From: Sorex araneus
Taxonomy: Eukaryota > Chordata > Mammalia > Eulipotyphla > Soricidae
NCBI RefSeq assembly: GCF_027595985.1
Contig: NC_073313.1
Span: forward strand, 114,157,552 to 114,221,551
Direction of reading: 5' to 3'
DNA: 64,000 nucleotides
Part shown: piece by piece, positions 1 to 14,104 of the stretch
How positions within the stretch are numbered: the first letter of the stretch is position 1
Layout: the number at the start of each line of letters is the position of its first letter
Notes under the pieces: generated by a model
Databases searched by the model: none
The model's input: the letters and a program-made list of their open reading frames with translations, nothing else
What the model was told of the DNA's origin: nothing
Program-made: the position numbers and the translations under genes

Positions 1-442
<442 letters not shown>

Positions 443-699
443 TAAGCAGACTGTCATGTGTGTGCTTAATTGGGGTGATTAGATAATAACTAGAATTAAC
501 ATAAGGTAATGCTATGGTGTTATTCAGGAAAACAGCCTAATTATAACTTTCTTATTTGGTAGTTATTAACATTTGTCTGGCACTTAGAATTCATTTTATA
601 AAAAAAGACATGAAAGCGCATAGTTTAAAGAACTTTGTCAAAGTCCCCAAACTTGAATTTTATTCTCTTTTGGGAGTGAGGGGGGTGATGAGGAATTTT

Positions 700-823
700 G
701 AAACCACACCCAAAAGTGCTGGGTGATTGCTCCCAGTGGTGTTCAGGGTACTGTTTGCTGTCTGGGATTGACCCCAGACTTCTCGCATGCCAAGTGCTCT
801 CCAACCTGCCTAACCATCTTCCT
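700..823 (-). mobile_element. old tRNA-headed SINE, diverged
   Basis: It reads antisense as CACACCC...CTCCCAGTGGTGTTCAGGG followed by a decayed B-box region. This is the body order of the shrew SINE-A family, but with many substitutions. Confidence 0.5.
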
Positions 824-1129
824 CTCTTTTTCTGACACCATCACTGCCCTCAATTCCATTGCTGTGTGCCATCGCTTGAAAGAAATTGTATTAGACTTTT
901 ATGTTACCTTAGATCTAGACCTCTTCAGAGAGATTCAAATCTGACCTTAATGAATCTCACATCTCCTGGTCCAGCAGGAACATCACCTTCTTACAACACA
1001 CTGCAGGCTTTTCTGTCACAGCATGGATCTGAAGAATGTATTAATATATGCAATACAATAGTCATGGGGCCTTAGGACACAGGACATTGTCCTCTTTCTG
1101 TGGGGTTTAAAATATCGCTTTAGATGCTA

Positions 1130-1300
1130 AGGAGATGAAATGCAAGGGGGTGGTAAGGTGCCTGCTTTACACTCCAATGATTCCAGTTCAAATTCCCAGC
1201 ATCACATACAGTCCCCGGAGGGTGATTTCTTAGCACAGTCATGAGTAATCCCTGAGCTCACTTGGTTGTGATCCAAGCCCCCTCCCTCCCCTCCCCCCAA
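1130..1300 (+). mobile_element. old tRNA-headed SINE, diverged
   Basis: Sense order is kept: a head-like start, a decayed B box (CAGTTCAAATTCCCAGCATC), then GAGTAATCCCTGAGC. It is strongly diverged. Confidence 0.5.
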
Positions 1301-1570
1301 ATATATTTTATTCCAGAAACATGTCTTGATCCTTAGTTATTTGGGGAGAAAGAATATATAATTCGGAGTTCCCAGCATTTTCAAGATCTCATAATGATCA
1401 GTCAGATCTCATTTTGTACATATATTCGTTAATGTATTTTTGCAACGTAATTTTTTTAAATGTAAAATTGAATTATATTCCTTTTTAAATAAGTTTAGCA
1501 CTTCTAGAGTTGGGCCATGGTGGGTTAACATAGAGCATTTGTGTTGCATGTGTTCAATCCTAAGCACCAT

Positions 1571-1665
1571 TATGTATATGTATGTGTGCATGTTTGTATA
1601 TATCATATATACACATACATATATGTATATTATATATATACACAGATACACAAACACATATAAAA
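1571..1665. repeat. TATA/TATG low-complexity tract
   Basis: Alternating purine-pyrimidine TATATG/TACATA repeats. Open frames through it on both strands are artefacts. Confidence 0.8.
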
Positions 1666-1691
1666 CATATTAAGTAAACTCAAGATCTTTC

Positions 1692-1802
1692 AGGCCAAGG
1701 AAGATGGCTCAGAGGATTGAAACATGTGCTTTGCATGCTATAGTCCCATGTTTGAACACCACTGGAGCACCTCTTGGTATTGCCTCAAAACAAGAGATAA
1801 TT
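1692..1802 (+). mobile_element. old tRNA-headed SINE fragment
   Basis: A GATGGCTCAGAGGATTGAA head-like start and CATGTTTGAACACC in the B-box position. It is short and diverged. Confidence 0.45.
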
Positions 1803-1930
1803 ATACTTAGATATACAGGCCAGAGGATTTCTTTCATCACCGGCTGAAGCTCCAAAATTTTAAATAACCCTTTTTATAATTAGTTTATATAAATATGGTG
1901 CAATGTAAAATTGTTCATTTTCAAAGTTAT

Positions 1931-1996
1931 GATTTCCTTCCTTCCTTCCTTCCTTCCTTCCTTCCTTCCTTCCTTCCTTCCTTCCTTCCTTCCTTC

Positions 1997-2091
<95 letters not shown>

Positions 2092-2100
2092 TCCTTTCTT
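1931..2100. repeat. (TTCC)n-(TTTC)n microsatellite at a SINE tail
   Basis: About 65 bases of CCTT units pass into about 100 bases of CTTT units. The tract abuts the tail side of the antisense SINE at 2101-2256, so it probably grew from that element's A-rich tail. Confidence 0.95.
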
Positions 2101-2256
2101 TCTCACACCCAGCGATGTTCAGGGGTTACTCCAGGCTCTGCACTCAGGAAGTCCTCCTGGCAGTGCTGGGGGAACCATATGGGATGCTGGGAATTGAACC
2201 CGGGTTGGCCGAGTGCAAGGCAACCGCCCTACCTTCTGTACTGTCCCTCCAGCCCC
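2101..2256 (-). mobile_element. SINE-A (SOR-like), antisense in PLS3 intron
   Basis: It runs antisense from CACACCCAGCGATG through CCATATGGGATGCTGGG and the reversed B box (AATTGAACCC) to CTCCAGCCCC. Its tail is replaced by the microsatellite on its left. Confidence 0.9.
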
Positions 2257-2502
2257 AGTTATGTTTTATTTCTAACTTAAAGAATAATTCAGAAAACAGG
2301 TTATAATGTATTTTCCCTTGTTCCCATAATATATTGTTTATCTGTATCATTTTATAATTATTTATGCCTTTGTTTATCTTTTATTAATTAGAGAGTACCT
2401 GATAAGCAGGAACTTAAGGCATACTAAGTTTTTCATGTCTGTTAATTAGAGAGTTAAAAAACTGAATGAACTTGTAATACCAATGACCATATAACATATT
2501 AG

Positions 2503-2781
<279 letters not shown>

Positions 2782-2974
2782 TAATAGTGAGGTGGAGCCA
2801 AGTGAGGAAACTTAGCACTAAGGCTGACTTTCATTCTCTGGATCAAGGCCAAAACATTATAGTCACAGCATTAAATATCCTGCCTTCTGTTGAATATAGA
2901 TCCTGAAAGGAAGGGCCCTAACTGTAAATTATCTTCCATATCTTCAGTAGATAATTATAGGCAAAGATACTTTT

Positions 2975-3241
2975 TTCTTTCTTTTTTTAAAAAATATTTT
3001 TATTGAACCATGAGATACAGTTACAAAGCTTGCATGATTGAGCTTCAGTCATACAATGGTCGAGCACCCATCCCACCACCAGTGTGTATTTTCTACCACC
3101 AATGTTCCCAGTATCCAGTATCCCTCTCGCCACACCCAACCCACCCCACCCCCTACCTCTATGGCAGACAGTTTACTTCTTACTGTCTCTCTCTACTTTT
3201 GGGCATTGTGGTTTGCAATACAGATAGCGAGAGGACATCAT
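2975..3241 (-). mobile_element. L1 3' end, 5'-truncated
   Basis: It starts with a T-rich tract (reverse of poly(A)), then the reversed end sequence recurring throughout the window (TTGAACCATGAGATACAG, CACCAGTG, C-rich tract, TTGTGGTTTGCAATACAG). It is antisense to PLS3. Confidence 0.85.
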
Positions 3242-4439
3242 GAAGCGAGAGCACCTTTACAGTAGTAATGCATTGCTGTTCAGAAGGAGGGAAATCCTAA
3301 GCCCAGTCAGGGTCACATCTGGATTCTTATACTATGAATTGATCTGAAATGTCTTACATTCACCTGATGTTCCTTATTTGCCTATTCGTTTCGGGCACTG
3401 TGTTTCAAGTACACTTTGATAGTTTAAGATGCATCTTTCTGAGCAGCACCAGAAAGTCATAATTGGTGGGTCTGGGGTATTTGGGGTAGTCATCTGCGTT
3501 TTTAACAGCTTCCCTCAGGGAACGAGCTACAGAGCCTACAGTGGGAAACACTTGTTTATACCTTATCTAGATTTTCCAGGCTGGATAATAAAAACCATCA
3601 CAGCTGGGTAGGTGGTCTTAAGATCTAGAGGGTTAAGAAAGCACCGTTCTGGCTCCTGTCCTTTAGGATTCTAGAGATGCAGGCTTTGGCGGTCACTTGG
3701 AAAGCCTTGATTGTGTTTTCACTGGCGCAGTGGTTGTCAAATTGTAGTATGTGGAGTGTCTTGAATTCACCCATCACAGAACCTGTATGAGGAAATCCAC
3801 TTAATTTTAGGATAGTTTCGAGATTCCAAGTAAAGTCTTCCCCCAAATGATGGAAGAGTTAAGGGCTGAAAACAAAAAGAGAAGCATGAAGGGTTAAGTT
3901 GTGAAGATTATGAAAGGGTTCAGTGTTATTTCACTGACTCAGATGTTTATCATTTAATTTGATCAAGAAATACTTTCATAGCTTATCTCTTCTCCATAGC
4001 TTATGATATATATTTACTTCATATATCTGTATATATCTGTATATATATAGTAATGATGTAACTTGTTTCTTTTTCTTTCCCTATGCTTCCTGGATTTCTG
4101 CTCCCCTACCTATTTTTTGCTTGTTTTATCTACCAAGCTTACTGACTTCAGTAATTCAGTGAAGGTACAGAACTAGTTTTGTCTTTACTAGCATTTCCAT
4201 ATGGATAACTCAATAAATTATAAAGTCATGGAAAAATACAATTCATCTACATTTGAGGCAGACACCAGCAGAGATCACAGATGGACTTTTCTGGGGGAGA
4301 GATAGGTCAAGTGTGAGACAGAGATTTGTGCCATATATTCTCACAAAATTCAACACAAATACGCTTCCAAACTTGGAATGATAGGATACATTAATTATTT
4401 GCAATCATGGCCTCACTGACGTTTTTGATTCATTCATAG
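3242..4439 (+). other. PLS3: PLS3 intron, apparently unique
   Basis: No retroposon is recognised apart from a short TATATC-rich run at 4010-4050. It ends in the TTCATAG acceptor of the next exon. Confidence 0.6.
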
Positions 4440-4685
<246 letters not shown>

Positions 4686-4847
4686 TAGTCGGAAAGTCTA
4701 GCTTTGATTTTATTTTAGTAGAGTATAATAGCATAATTAATTGGCTTGCAATTAGTTTCCTGGTACTTTTTTTTCAATGTAGGAGTACTACTATTCACCC
4801 GCTGATTAAGCTGACTGAAGCAGGCATGAACTCTCCATTACTTTTCT

Positions 4848-4955
4848 ATAAAAAAATTCTTTTAATTGAATATCCATGAGATAGACAATTACAAAGCTGT
4901 TCATAATTGGGTTTCAGTCATACAATGATCCAGCAACCAAATCCTCCACCAGTGG
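4848..4955 (-). mobile_element. L1 3' end fragment
   Basis: Antisense L1 terminus: T-rich start, TCCATGAGATAGACAATTAC, TTTCAGTCATACAATGATCC. It is shorter and more diverged than the 2975 copy. Confidence 0.7.
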
Positions 4956-4964
4956 TTCTTGGTA

Positions 4965-5051
4965 CTTTGGTATGTGTGTGGTGCTAGGGATCGAACCCAG
5001 GGCCTCACACTCGCAAGAGAAGTGCTCTATCAGTAAGCCACATCCTCAGCC
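4965..5051 (-). mobile_element. ID-like tRNA SINE
   Basis: The reverse strand carries a tRNA-like A box (CTTACTGATAGAGCAC) and the B box GGTTCGATCCC, ending near the head start. It lacks the SINE-A body and looks like a simple tRNA-derived element resembling ID-type SINEs. Confidence 0.6.
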
Positions 5052-5886
5052 ATGAAGAACTGGCCTATATGGTTTATGTGAATGGCAGGGAATATTCAAG
5101 GCCAAGTGTGGGCGTAATTAGTGCTTTTCTAAATTCTTCAATTATAGCTACAGTGGTAGACGTATTAGCATATTCATATATGCATATGTAACACTCCCGC
5201 GTTCAAAGTACTGTGAATATATTTGAAAACACCTATCTGTGAAATCCACCTTGGGCAATCATTATCATGGCCCTGTTTCCTAATGACATCAATTATTTAT
5301 TCAGTTGGACACATTCCTTCCCAGAACTGGCTCTCATGTTTCTCAACCCATGAAGTAGGAGCTGAACTAAACTCTTTGACTCAAGTTTCTGGGATCCTGA
5401 GGTTTTTTGGTTACCCACAAGACATGAAATTGTGCATTCTATTAGTTTAAAATGCAGCCACATTTCTAGTCTATTAAGTACTAGGATTGGGTGAATGAAT
5501 CTGTCTAAACCCATTTGGAGAGTCTTACCAGAATCAAATGTATTAATTGATGTGGGTGCTTATATGTCCGTCCTTTATGGAAAATAAAAAAATTCTTTGG
5601 CTCAAGTCACCATTGGAATGGACAAGGGGGTGTCCTGACTGGAATGGCTAACTTAGGGTTTTCTTATGTCTGTGTAAATCGCACCAGTGTACTACAGATT
5701 ATGATATATTTCATATATCATATATCAAGAATCAATCAGTCATTCTTCCCTGATTGATCATTTTTAAAACTCCAGTCCTTTTCTTTTCCGTCCTTAGAAT
5801 CACTCAATGACTCCCCATTAGCTTATTCGGTCTGAAATGTTGGACTTGGCATTTAAAGACCCTACATAATCTTAGTCCCCTCTTCT
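5052..5886 (+). other. PLS3: PLS3 intron, no element recognised
   Basis: A short inverted TATATGA/TCATATA motif lies near 5700-5730. Nothing else is identifiable. Confidence 0.5.
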
Positions 5887-5902
5887 TGGCATATTATTTT
5901 CT

Positions 5903-6087
5903 TTTTCTTTTTTTTTTCTTTTTGCTTTTTGGGTCACACCTAGCAATGCACAGGGGTCACTCCTGGCTCTGCACTCAGGAATCACCCCTAGTGGTGCTCA
6001 GGGGACCATATGGGATGCTGGGATTTGAACCCAGGTCGGCCACAAGCAAGGCAAACGCCCTACCCGCTGTGCTATCACTCCAGACCC
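5903..6087 (-). mobile_element. SINE-A (SOR-like) with TSD
   Basis: Full antisense copy: T tail, GGGTCACACCTAGCAATGCA, CCATATGGGATGCTGGG, ending at the head. It is flanked by a 16-bp direct repeat (TGGCATATTATTTTCT) at 5887-5902 and 6088-6103. Confidence 0.95.
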
Positions 6088-6267
6088 TGGCATATTATTT
6101 TCTACTAGTTTGTATATTTGTATGAGCACTTACCACTGCCCACCCACCATCATTTTGTCTAAGCCCTTGTTCTTCAGTGTCCTTCATTCTTTTCAGCCTC
6201 ACACTTTCTTTACTACCTTTCATATATATATCATTTGTGGCTGACCTGTTTAATTCTATTTAATTTT

Positions 6268-6346
6268 TTGTGGCTCTAGGGATCAAACCCAGGGCCTGAC
6301 ACATGCAAGGCAAGTGCTCTACTACTGAGTTAACATCCTTAGCCCC
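6268..6346 (-). mobile_element. ID-like tRNA SINE
   Basis: Same layout as 4965-5051: GGGATCAAACCCAGGGCC, then AAGTGCTCTACTACTGAGTT, ending AGCCCC. Confidence 0.6.
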
Positions 6347-6409
6347 TAATTTAAATCTGAAGTTTTAAGTGCCCCCACACCCAGTGTTTTTTCAAAGCGC
6401 TATGATCTG

Positions 6410-6423
6410 GCGCCATCTAGGGC
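6410..6423 (-). promoter_or_regulatory. possible CTCF motif (12/14)
   Basis: The minus strand reads GCCCTAGATGGCGC and keeps the CTCF core TAGATGGCGC, with two mismatches at the 5' side of the usual 14-base consensus. It lies inside a PLS3 intron. Binding is inferred only. Confidence 0.3.
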
Positions 6424-6569
6424 ATTTTTAAGGTACTGTATATTCAACACAACTTTTTTTTTTCTCTCCCCCCCCACCCCCTATTCAAAACACTTTCGTA
6501 AGAAGGATATGTTGGCTAAAAGAAGGTAAAATTATAGATCCAGCCTATCATTGTAGGGAAATAATTCTG

Positions 6570-6946
<377 letters not shown>

Positions 6947-7241
6947 TAAAAGTTTGTTGAACCCTAAAGTACAGGTCTACAGAGCAGAAATGCATAGAGC
7001 ACTGTGGTTCCATAATATTGACTCCTTCTGCTTCTCTATCCACTGTCCTTAAGCAAATTGATACGAAAACTAGACCCAAGTGCTCAGTGAAAAAGTGGAA
7101 GCTGATGCAAAGAGAAGATACAAACTTTTTTTAAAAGAAGCAGCAGCATATAAGTGAGCTTTTAATATAGTCTAGCAGCACTTAGTTGAAAGTCTCTTAG
7201 TAAGCCAGTGTTTTGTTGCTGTTTTTAAAATTCTGTATTTT

Positions 7242-7398
7242 CGGGGGGCTGAAGTGATAGCACAGCAGGTAGGTCGTTTGCCTTGCATGTGGCCGACCCA
7301 GGTTTGATCCCCAGCATCCCCGAGCACCACCAGGAGTAATTCCTGAGTGCAGAGCCAGGAGTAACCCCTGTGTGACCGCCTCCCCCCTAAAAAAAAAT
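7242..7398 (+). mobile_element. SINE-A (SOR-like), sense
   Basis: GGGGGCTGAAGTGATAGCAC head, B box GGTTTGATCCC, body GAGTAATTCCTGAGTGCAG and an A-rich tail. It lacks the CATATGGTCCCCT block, an internal deletion. Confidence 0.9.
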
Positions 7399-7435
7399 CC
7401 CTAGTTTTGGAGTAAAAGGAACATTGGGCCAAATC

Positions 7436-7594
7436 TGATGGTGCTCAGGGACTATTCCTGACTCTGGGCTCAGAAATGACCCCTGACACGGCTCATGGGA
7501 CCAAGGTGTGGGAAATTTGAACCAGGGTTGTGGACACTGCATTTGCATTCAAGTAAGGCCAGTGTCTTACCCCCGGTACTACTCTTTAGCTCCC
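7436..7594 (-). mobile_element. old tRNA-headed SINE
   Basis: Antisense order GGTGCTCAGGG, TTTGAACCAGGGTTG (B box), ending TAGCTCCCC. It is diverged. Confidence 0.65.
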
Positions 7595-7879
7595 CGGGTT
7601 TTAATAGGACAATAATCCTAAAATTTTAGCTCTCAATTTATGGTACATTTTTTTCCCATTCTTTCTCAGTCAGACTAACTGGAACTAGCCCCAGTTCTTT
7701 TCACCCTTAGCTGCTAAAGATTTAGTATATAATTGTTACGTTTAAGTATGGAAATGTCCGAATCTATCTTCTAGGTCATATATGCAGGAAGTGCCATTTT
7801 GAAACAAGATAAATATAAGCATTAGTTCATCAACAGGCATCACTATGAAATTTATACTGACTTTGGATCCAGGGATGTG

Positions 7880-7998
7880 AGTCAAAGGGCTAGAGGGTAT
7901 CCTTGGCATGCCGGACAGCAGCCCTGGGTTCAATTCTTGGCACCATTATAGCCTCTCCTGCCCCACGCCAGCACCAGGAGTGACCACTGGGCATTGAA
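7880..7998 (+). mobile_element. old tRNA-headed SINE fragment
   Basis: AAAGGGCTAGAGGGTATCC head, CTGGGTTCAATTCTTGGCACC B-box region, CACCAGGAGTGACC body. Confidence 0.6.
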
Positions 7999-8457
7999 AG
8001 CAGAAGTATCTCTGAAAATTTTTGAAAAAATGAGTGCTTTTGGAGTTGAAAGTAATTTGTTGCTGTGAAATAGGCATGTGAAAGCTAAAATAATGTGTAG
8101 TGCAGCAACAAAGACTAGATAAAGGGGAAATATAAATTAATCTGACTATAGGTTCATATGACCATTGCAAAAGTTCTTAAATGGAAATCTGATCGATAGC
8201 ATTGTTTGATTTGAGATATGGGGAGACTGGAGGGAGATGTATAAAAAGTTCACCACCCTCTAAATCTCTTAATTGGTTAATTGGGATCTGTTCTTTCATT
8301 AAAAGAAATTCAGCAACTTTAAAATATGCATTTGTGTAGAGGCACTATTTACAAGGGAATATTGGAAAAACCTCAGTTGTTACAGAGGAAATACAGTATT
8401 TTCCTATGTGTTGACAGTATACACATATACAAAGTACTGAATAAGTAAATTTTGTGA

Positions 8458-8550
<93 letters not shown>

Positions 8551-9064
8551 TAAGTCTTCCTACTGCTTTTGTAAAGTATTATGGACATCATAAATGGATA
8601 TTACACAGATAAGTCCATCAGTGAACGTTTTCTAGTTGTTTATAATGATTATTTTGGAAAATCTTGAGTCATGATTTCTGTTACTACTTGCTAACTACAT
8701 AAAAGTCCAAACTATTTCTTTACATAAGAAAAAAAATATACATGTGTAAGTGAAAGAATATATGTGTCTTTATAGCCCCCTCCCAGAGTGGGCTATAGTT
8801 TTATTTATGTTTGAAAGAGAATCCCGGGAACACCTTCAATAGACCAGCCATGGTGTTTCTCAGCCTGAAGTGTTCTATTCTACATAGACCTCCTCACTCC
8901 CCTGTGTCCTAGCCACGAATTCCAGTTTTGAACACCACCTGCCATTCTCGAATCACATACTTCTGTTATTCTTTCATAAAACACACACACACACATTATC
9001 CATTACTTGCTTCACTGTCTCTGTTCCATCTCTTTCTCTCTCTCTTCCTTACCCCCTCCACTTT

Positions 9065-9236
9065 TGACTTTTGGGCCACACCTGCTGGTGCTCAGAGCTT
9101 ACTTCTGGCTCTCTCTGCTCAGAGCTTACTACCGGTGGGGGTCAGGGGACCCTATGAGGTGCCCGGGATTGAAACTGGGTCAGCATTGTGTAAGGCAGGA
9201 GCCCCACCCACTGTACTATATCTCGCCAGCCCCATT
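9065..9236 (-). mobile_element. old tRNA-headed SINE
   Basis: GGGCCACACCTGCTGGTGCTC, a duplicated CTCAGAGCTTACT, GGGATTGAAACTGGG, ending CCAGCCCC. A short (CA)n lies just upstream at 8981-8996. Confidence 0.8.
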
Positions 9237-9406
9237 AGGGATTTTTATCCTGTGTGCCCAGACATTAAAAATGTGTCTTACAAATAATAAGCATTCAGGA
9301 AATTTTTAAGTGAGTTGGATGATCTTTGTGCTGTTTTCAGCACAGATAGAAAAATAGGAGCCATGGCTATTACCTGTTGTTTTATGTATCTTGATTAACA
9401 GAGTGA

Positions 9407-9592
<186 letters not shown>

Positions 9593-9709
9593 TAGCAACT
9601 ATTTTCTTTTCAGTATGTTTCATTTGTGCGGTAAACTCTTGATGCTGATCTTCCTGGAGATAGGAATTGTGTCTCATTCATCTGTGTGTGATGTGCACTA
9701 TGAAATATG

Positions 9710-11369
<1,660 letters not shown>

Positions 11370-11523
11370 TAACTTGGAAGGTCACTTTGTGAGTCAGCAT
11401 TCTTAGAGTGCTAACACACAGATACTCTTAAGTCTCTGGCATTGGTTTTCGAACTTTTTATTAGTAAATCACATGTTAATTTGTGCGTATGGAAGTCTCA
11501 GATTTGTTCTCCTTTTACTCTAG

Positions 11524-11649
<126 letters not shown>

Positions 11650-12004
11650 TAAGGGAAAATTCAAAATATTCTGGAAAGGCAGGAAACACAAGTTCTGTCT
11701 CTTAAGAATGGTATCACCCATGCCATGTAAGACTGAAGAGTCTTACAGATTCTTCAGGGTATTCATACGCTCCTGAACTCACAGCTTTTATTGCTAAGAA
11801 TAGCATCTCACTTTTGAAGATCCCAAAATTTCCACTAAATTTCACAAATTAGAAGGTTGCAAAAATATCGAAAGCAAAAGCATCAGTATTCTAAAACAGT
11901 TCATTGAACCAATATTAATCTCTGGGCAGTCAGAATTTTTTCCTTTTAAGTATTAAATACCTAAAAGCAAATTTTTTAAAGAAAAGGTATCACACTAGTG
12001 AAAA

Positions 12005-12141
12005 TTTTCTTATGCTCAGGTGTTACTCTTGGCTCTGTACTCAAGAATTACTCCTGATGGTGCTTGGGGACCATATAGGATGCCGGGGATCGAACCTGGT
12101 TTGGCTACGTACAAGGCAAATGTCGTACCTCCGCCAGCCCC
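12005..12141 (-). mobile_element. SINE-A relative, truncated at its 3' side
   Basis: It begins inside the body (GCTCAGGTGTTACTCTTGGC), then CCATATAGGATGCCGGGGAT and GAACCTGG, ending GCCAGCCCC. Confidence 0.8.
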
Positions 12142-12160
12142 TACTAGTCTCATTCTTGGG

Positions 12161-12320
12161 GAGCAGGGCACACCCATATTGATGCTCAGGGGTTATACCT
12201 GGCTCTGCACTCAGGAGTTACTCTTGGTGGGGCTCGGGGACCCTATCCAATTCCAGGGATCAAACCCACGTCGGCCAAATGCAAGGCTAATGCCTTTCCC
12301 ACTGTATTATCCCTCCAGCC
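12161..12320 (-). mobile_element. SINE-A relative
   Basis: GGGCACACCCATATTGATGC, GGCTCTGCACTCAGGAGTTA, GGGATCAAACCCACGTCGGC, ending CTCCAGCCTC. It is tandem to the previous copy. Confidence 0.8.
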
Positions 12321-13039
12321 TCTGAGCCTCAGATTCTTCATCCATAAAATGAGGGAACATTGAGGTTTGTAAAGATAAAATTAAAAGTCGTGAGACCAAG
12401 CTTTGTGCTTAACCTTGTAGGTGCTCATTCAGTTCACTGTTCTTTTGGTGCATTGCTGAAATGATGTTGTGCATGTTTTAATGCAAGCACAGTGAGCTGA
12501 GGCTACTTATGCACGGGGGTGTTCTTCTCTCCCTTTCACAGTTTTTAGAAGGTGTGCCCCACTATGTCTTTTCTGCTCTTTCTGCATAGTCGCATTTTAT
12601 TATCTTACTTGGTTCCTAAGAGGGCCTGTGATTTAACCCTCAGCAGAAGACCCTGCCCTGAAAGCTTTATTGCATTTTAATGTTGAGGTCTTTTTCTACT
12701 TTTTTCTTACTTTCACCTAGACTGTGACCTGTTCTTATGGGCATTCTGTGGAAATTTTACTCATAGCCACTGAAAATCTGTGCGGCATATTTCTTAGGAC
12801 AACGATAATATATTTAATGCAAAACTTTGCACATAATTTCTCCTTTCTTGAAAGATATTTGTAGCGTAAATGTTAAATAATTAATAGCCACAATATACAA
12901 AGAACTCTATATACTTTATCACTTTTTTTCTTCCACTCTTTCATTTATCTTTTCCATTCTTTGGGCTTGCTACTTTGTCCATGTGTCATGAACATTCTCT
13001 CATCTCCCTTGAGTATTTGACAGTATTCTTTCTTGGGGG
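12321..13039 (+). other. PLS3: PLS3 last intron, no element recognised
   Basis: AT-rich sequence of ordinary intron character. Confidence 0.5.
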
Positions 13040-13190
13040 CTGGGGTCTTAGGCCACACCTAACTGTATACAGGGCTTTCTCCTGGCTCGGTGCTCAATGA
13101 TCATTCAGGACCAAATGTGGTGCCGGGGATCAAATCCATGTCAGCCATGTGTGAGGCAAGCACCTCACCTACTATATCCTGCTCTCTGAC
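13040..13190 (-). mobile_element. old tRNA-headed SINE
   Basis: GGCCACACCTAACTG, CTCCTGGCTCGGTGCTCAAT, GGGATCAAATCCATGTCAGC; the head is decayed. Confidence 0.65.
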
Positions 13191-13369
13191 TTTATTTGAA
13201 AGATGAGTATATTACAGCAACTTGGATTATGCCTCTCGTAATTTTTCTAAACCAGTTCTCTGAGGTCACGTGGCAGTGTCTGTTATCTTTTTATCAATTC
13301 AATGAGACTATCAGTATTGACTGCACAGTCAATCTGGGTTATTTATTTATTTTTTTATTTGAGGGGCTT

Positions 13370-13505
13370 ACTTGACTTTTTCCTTTTGGTTTCTGTGCTC
13401 AGGGCTTACTCCTTGCTCTGTGCATATGGATCACTCCTGGTAGGATCAGGTGACCATATGGGATGCTGGGGCATGCATCCTTCCCACTCTGTGCACTCTG
13501 GCCCT
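13370..13505 (-). mobile_element. old tRNA-headed SINE, head decayed
   Basis: GTGCTCAGGGCTTACTCC, GGTGACCATATGGGATGCTG and a terminal CTGGCCC. The B-box segment is lost. Confidence 0.55.
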
Positions 13506-13542
13506 TGATTGTTTACTTATTTATAGATGTATTTTTCATTTT

Positions 13543-13788
13543 GGGCTGGAGCGATAGCACAGTGGTTGGGCGTTCACCTTTCACGCGTCCGACCCAAGTT
13601 CGATTCCTCCGTTCATCTCGGAGAGCCTGGCAAGCTACCGAGAGTATCATGCCCACAAGACAGAACCTGGCAAGCTACCTGTGGTGTATTAGATATGCCA
13701 AAAACAGTAACAATAAGTCTCTCAATGAGAGACGTTACTGGTGCCCGCTCGAGCAAATTGATGAGCAACGGGATGACAGTGACAGTGA
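13543..13788 (+). mobile_element. SINE-B: tRNA head with RTE-derived tail
   Basis: Near full length. The head is GGGCTGGAGCGATAGCACAG, the B box GTTCGATTCC is followed by GGAGAGCCTGGCAAGCTACC, and AAAAACAGTAACAA leads to a tail ending GATGACAGTGACAGTGA with no poly(A). In one frame the last ~55 nt read RRYWCPLEQIDEQRDD, which aligns with the RTE ORF terminus at 42784-42836. It shares with 18531-18784 a variant head (CGTTCACCTTTCACGC) and the palindrome GTCTCTCAATGAGAGAC. Confidence 0.93.
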
Positions 13789-13879
13789 GTTTTCATATTA
13801 ATAAACTGCTCCAAGATTCTTACATGGATAGATTAATATTAGTAGTTCCAAATGTCAGAGATTAATAACTTGGTATCTC

Positions 13880-14069
13880 GGGGGCTGGAGCGATAGCACA
13901 GCGGGGAGGGCATTGGCCTTGCACACGGCCAACCCAGGTTCGATCCCCAGCATCCCATATGGTCCCCTGAGCACCGCCAGGAGTAATTCCTGAGTGCAGA
14001 GCCAGGAGCAACCCCTGAGCATCGCCGGGTGTGACCCAAAAAGCAAAAAAAAAAAAAAAAATTAAAAAA
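13880..14069 (+). mobile_element. SINE-A, young-looking, with TSD
   Basis: A complete copy from GGGGCTGGAGCGATAGCACA to GTGTGACCCAAAAAGC plus an A-rich tail. A 16-bp TSD (AATAACTTGGTATCTC) lies at 13864-13879 and 14070-14085. It sits about 90 bp from a SINE-B with almost the same head. Confidence 0.97.
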
Positions 14070-14104
14070 AATAACTTGGTATCTCTTCAGAGAACTACCA
14101 GTGT

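Noticed and set aside
1895..2306. Open frames of 100-131 codons rich in Phe/Leu/Ser
   Set aside because: They are translations of the (TTCC)n/(TTTC)n microsatellite plus an antisense SINE.
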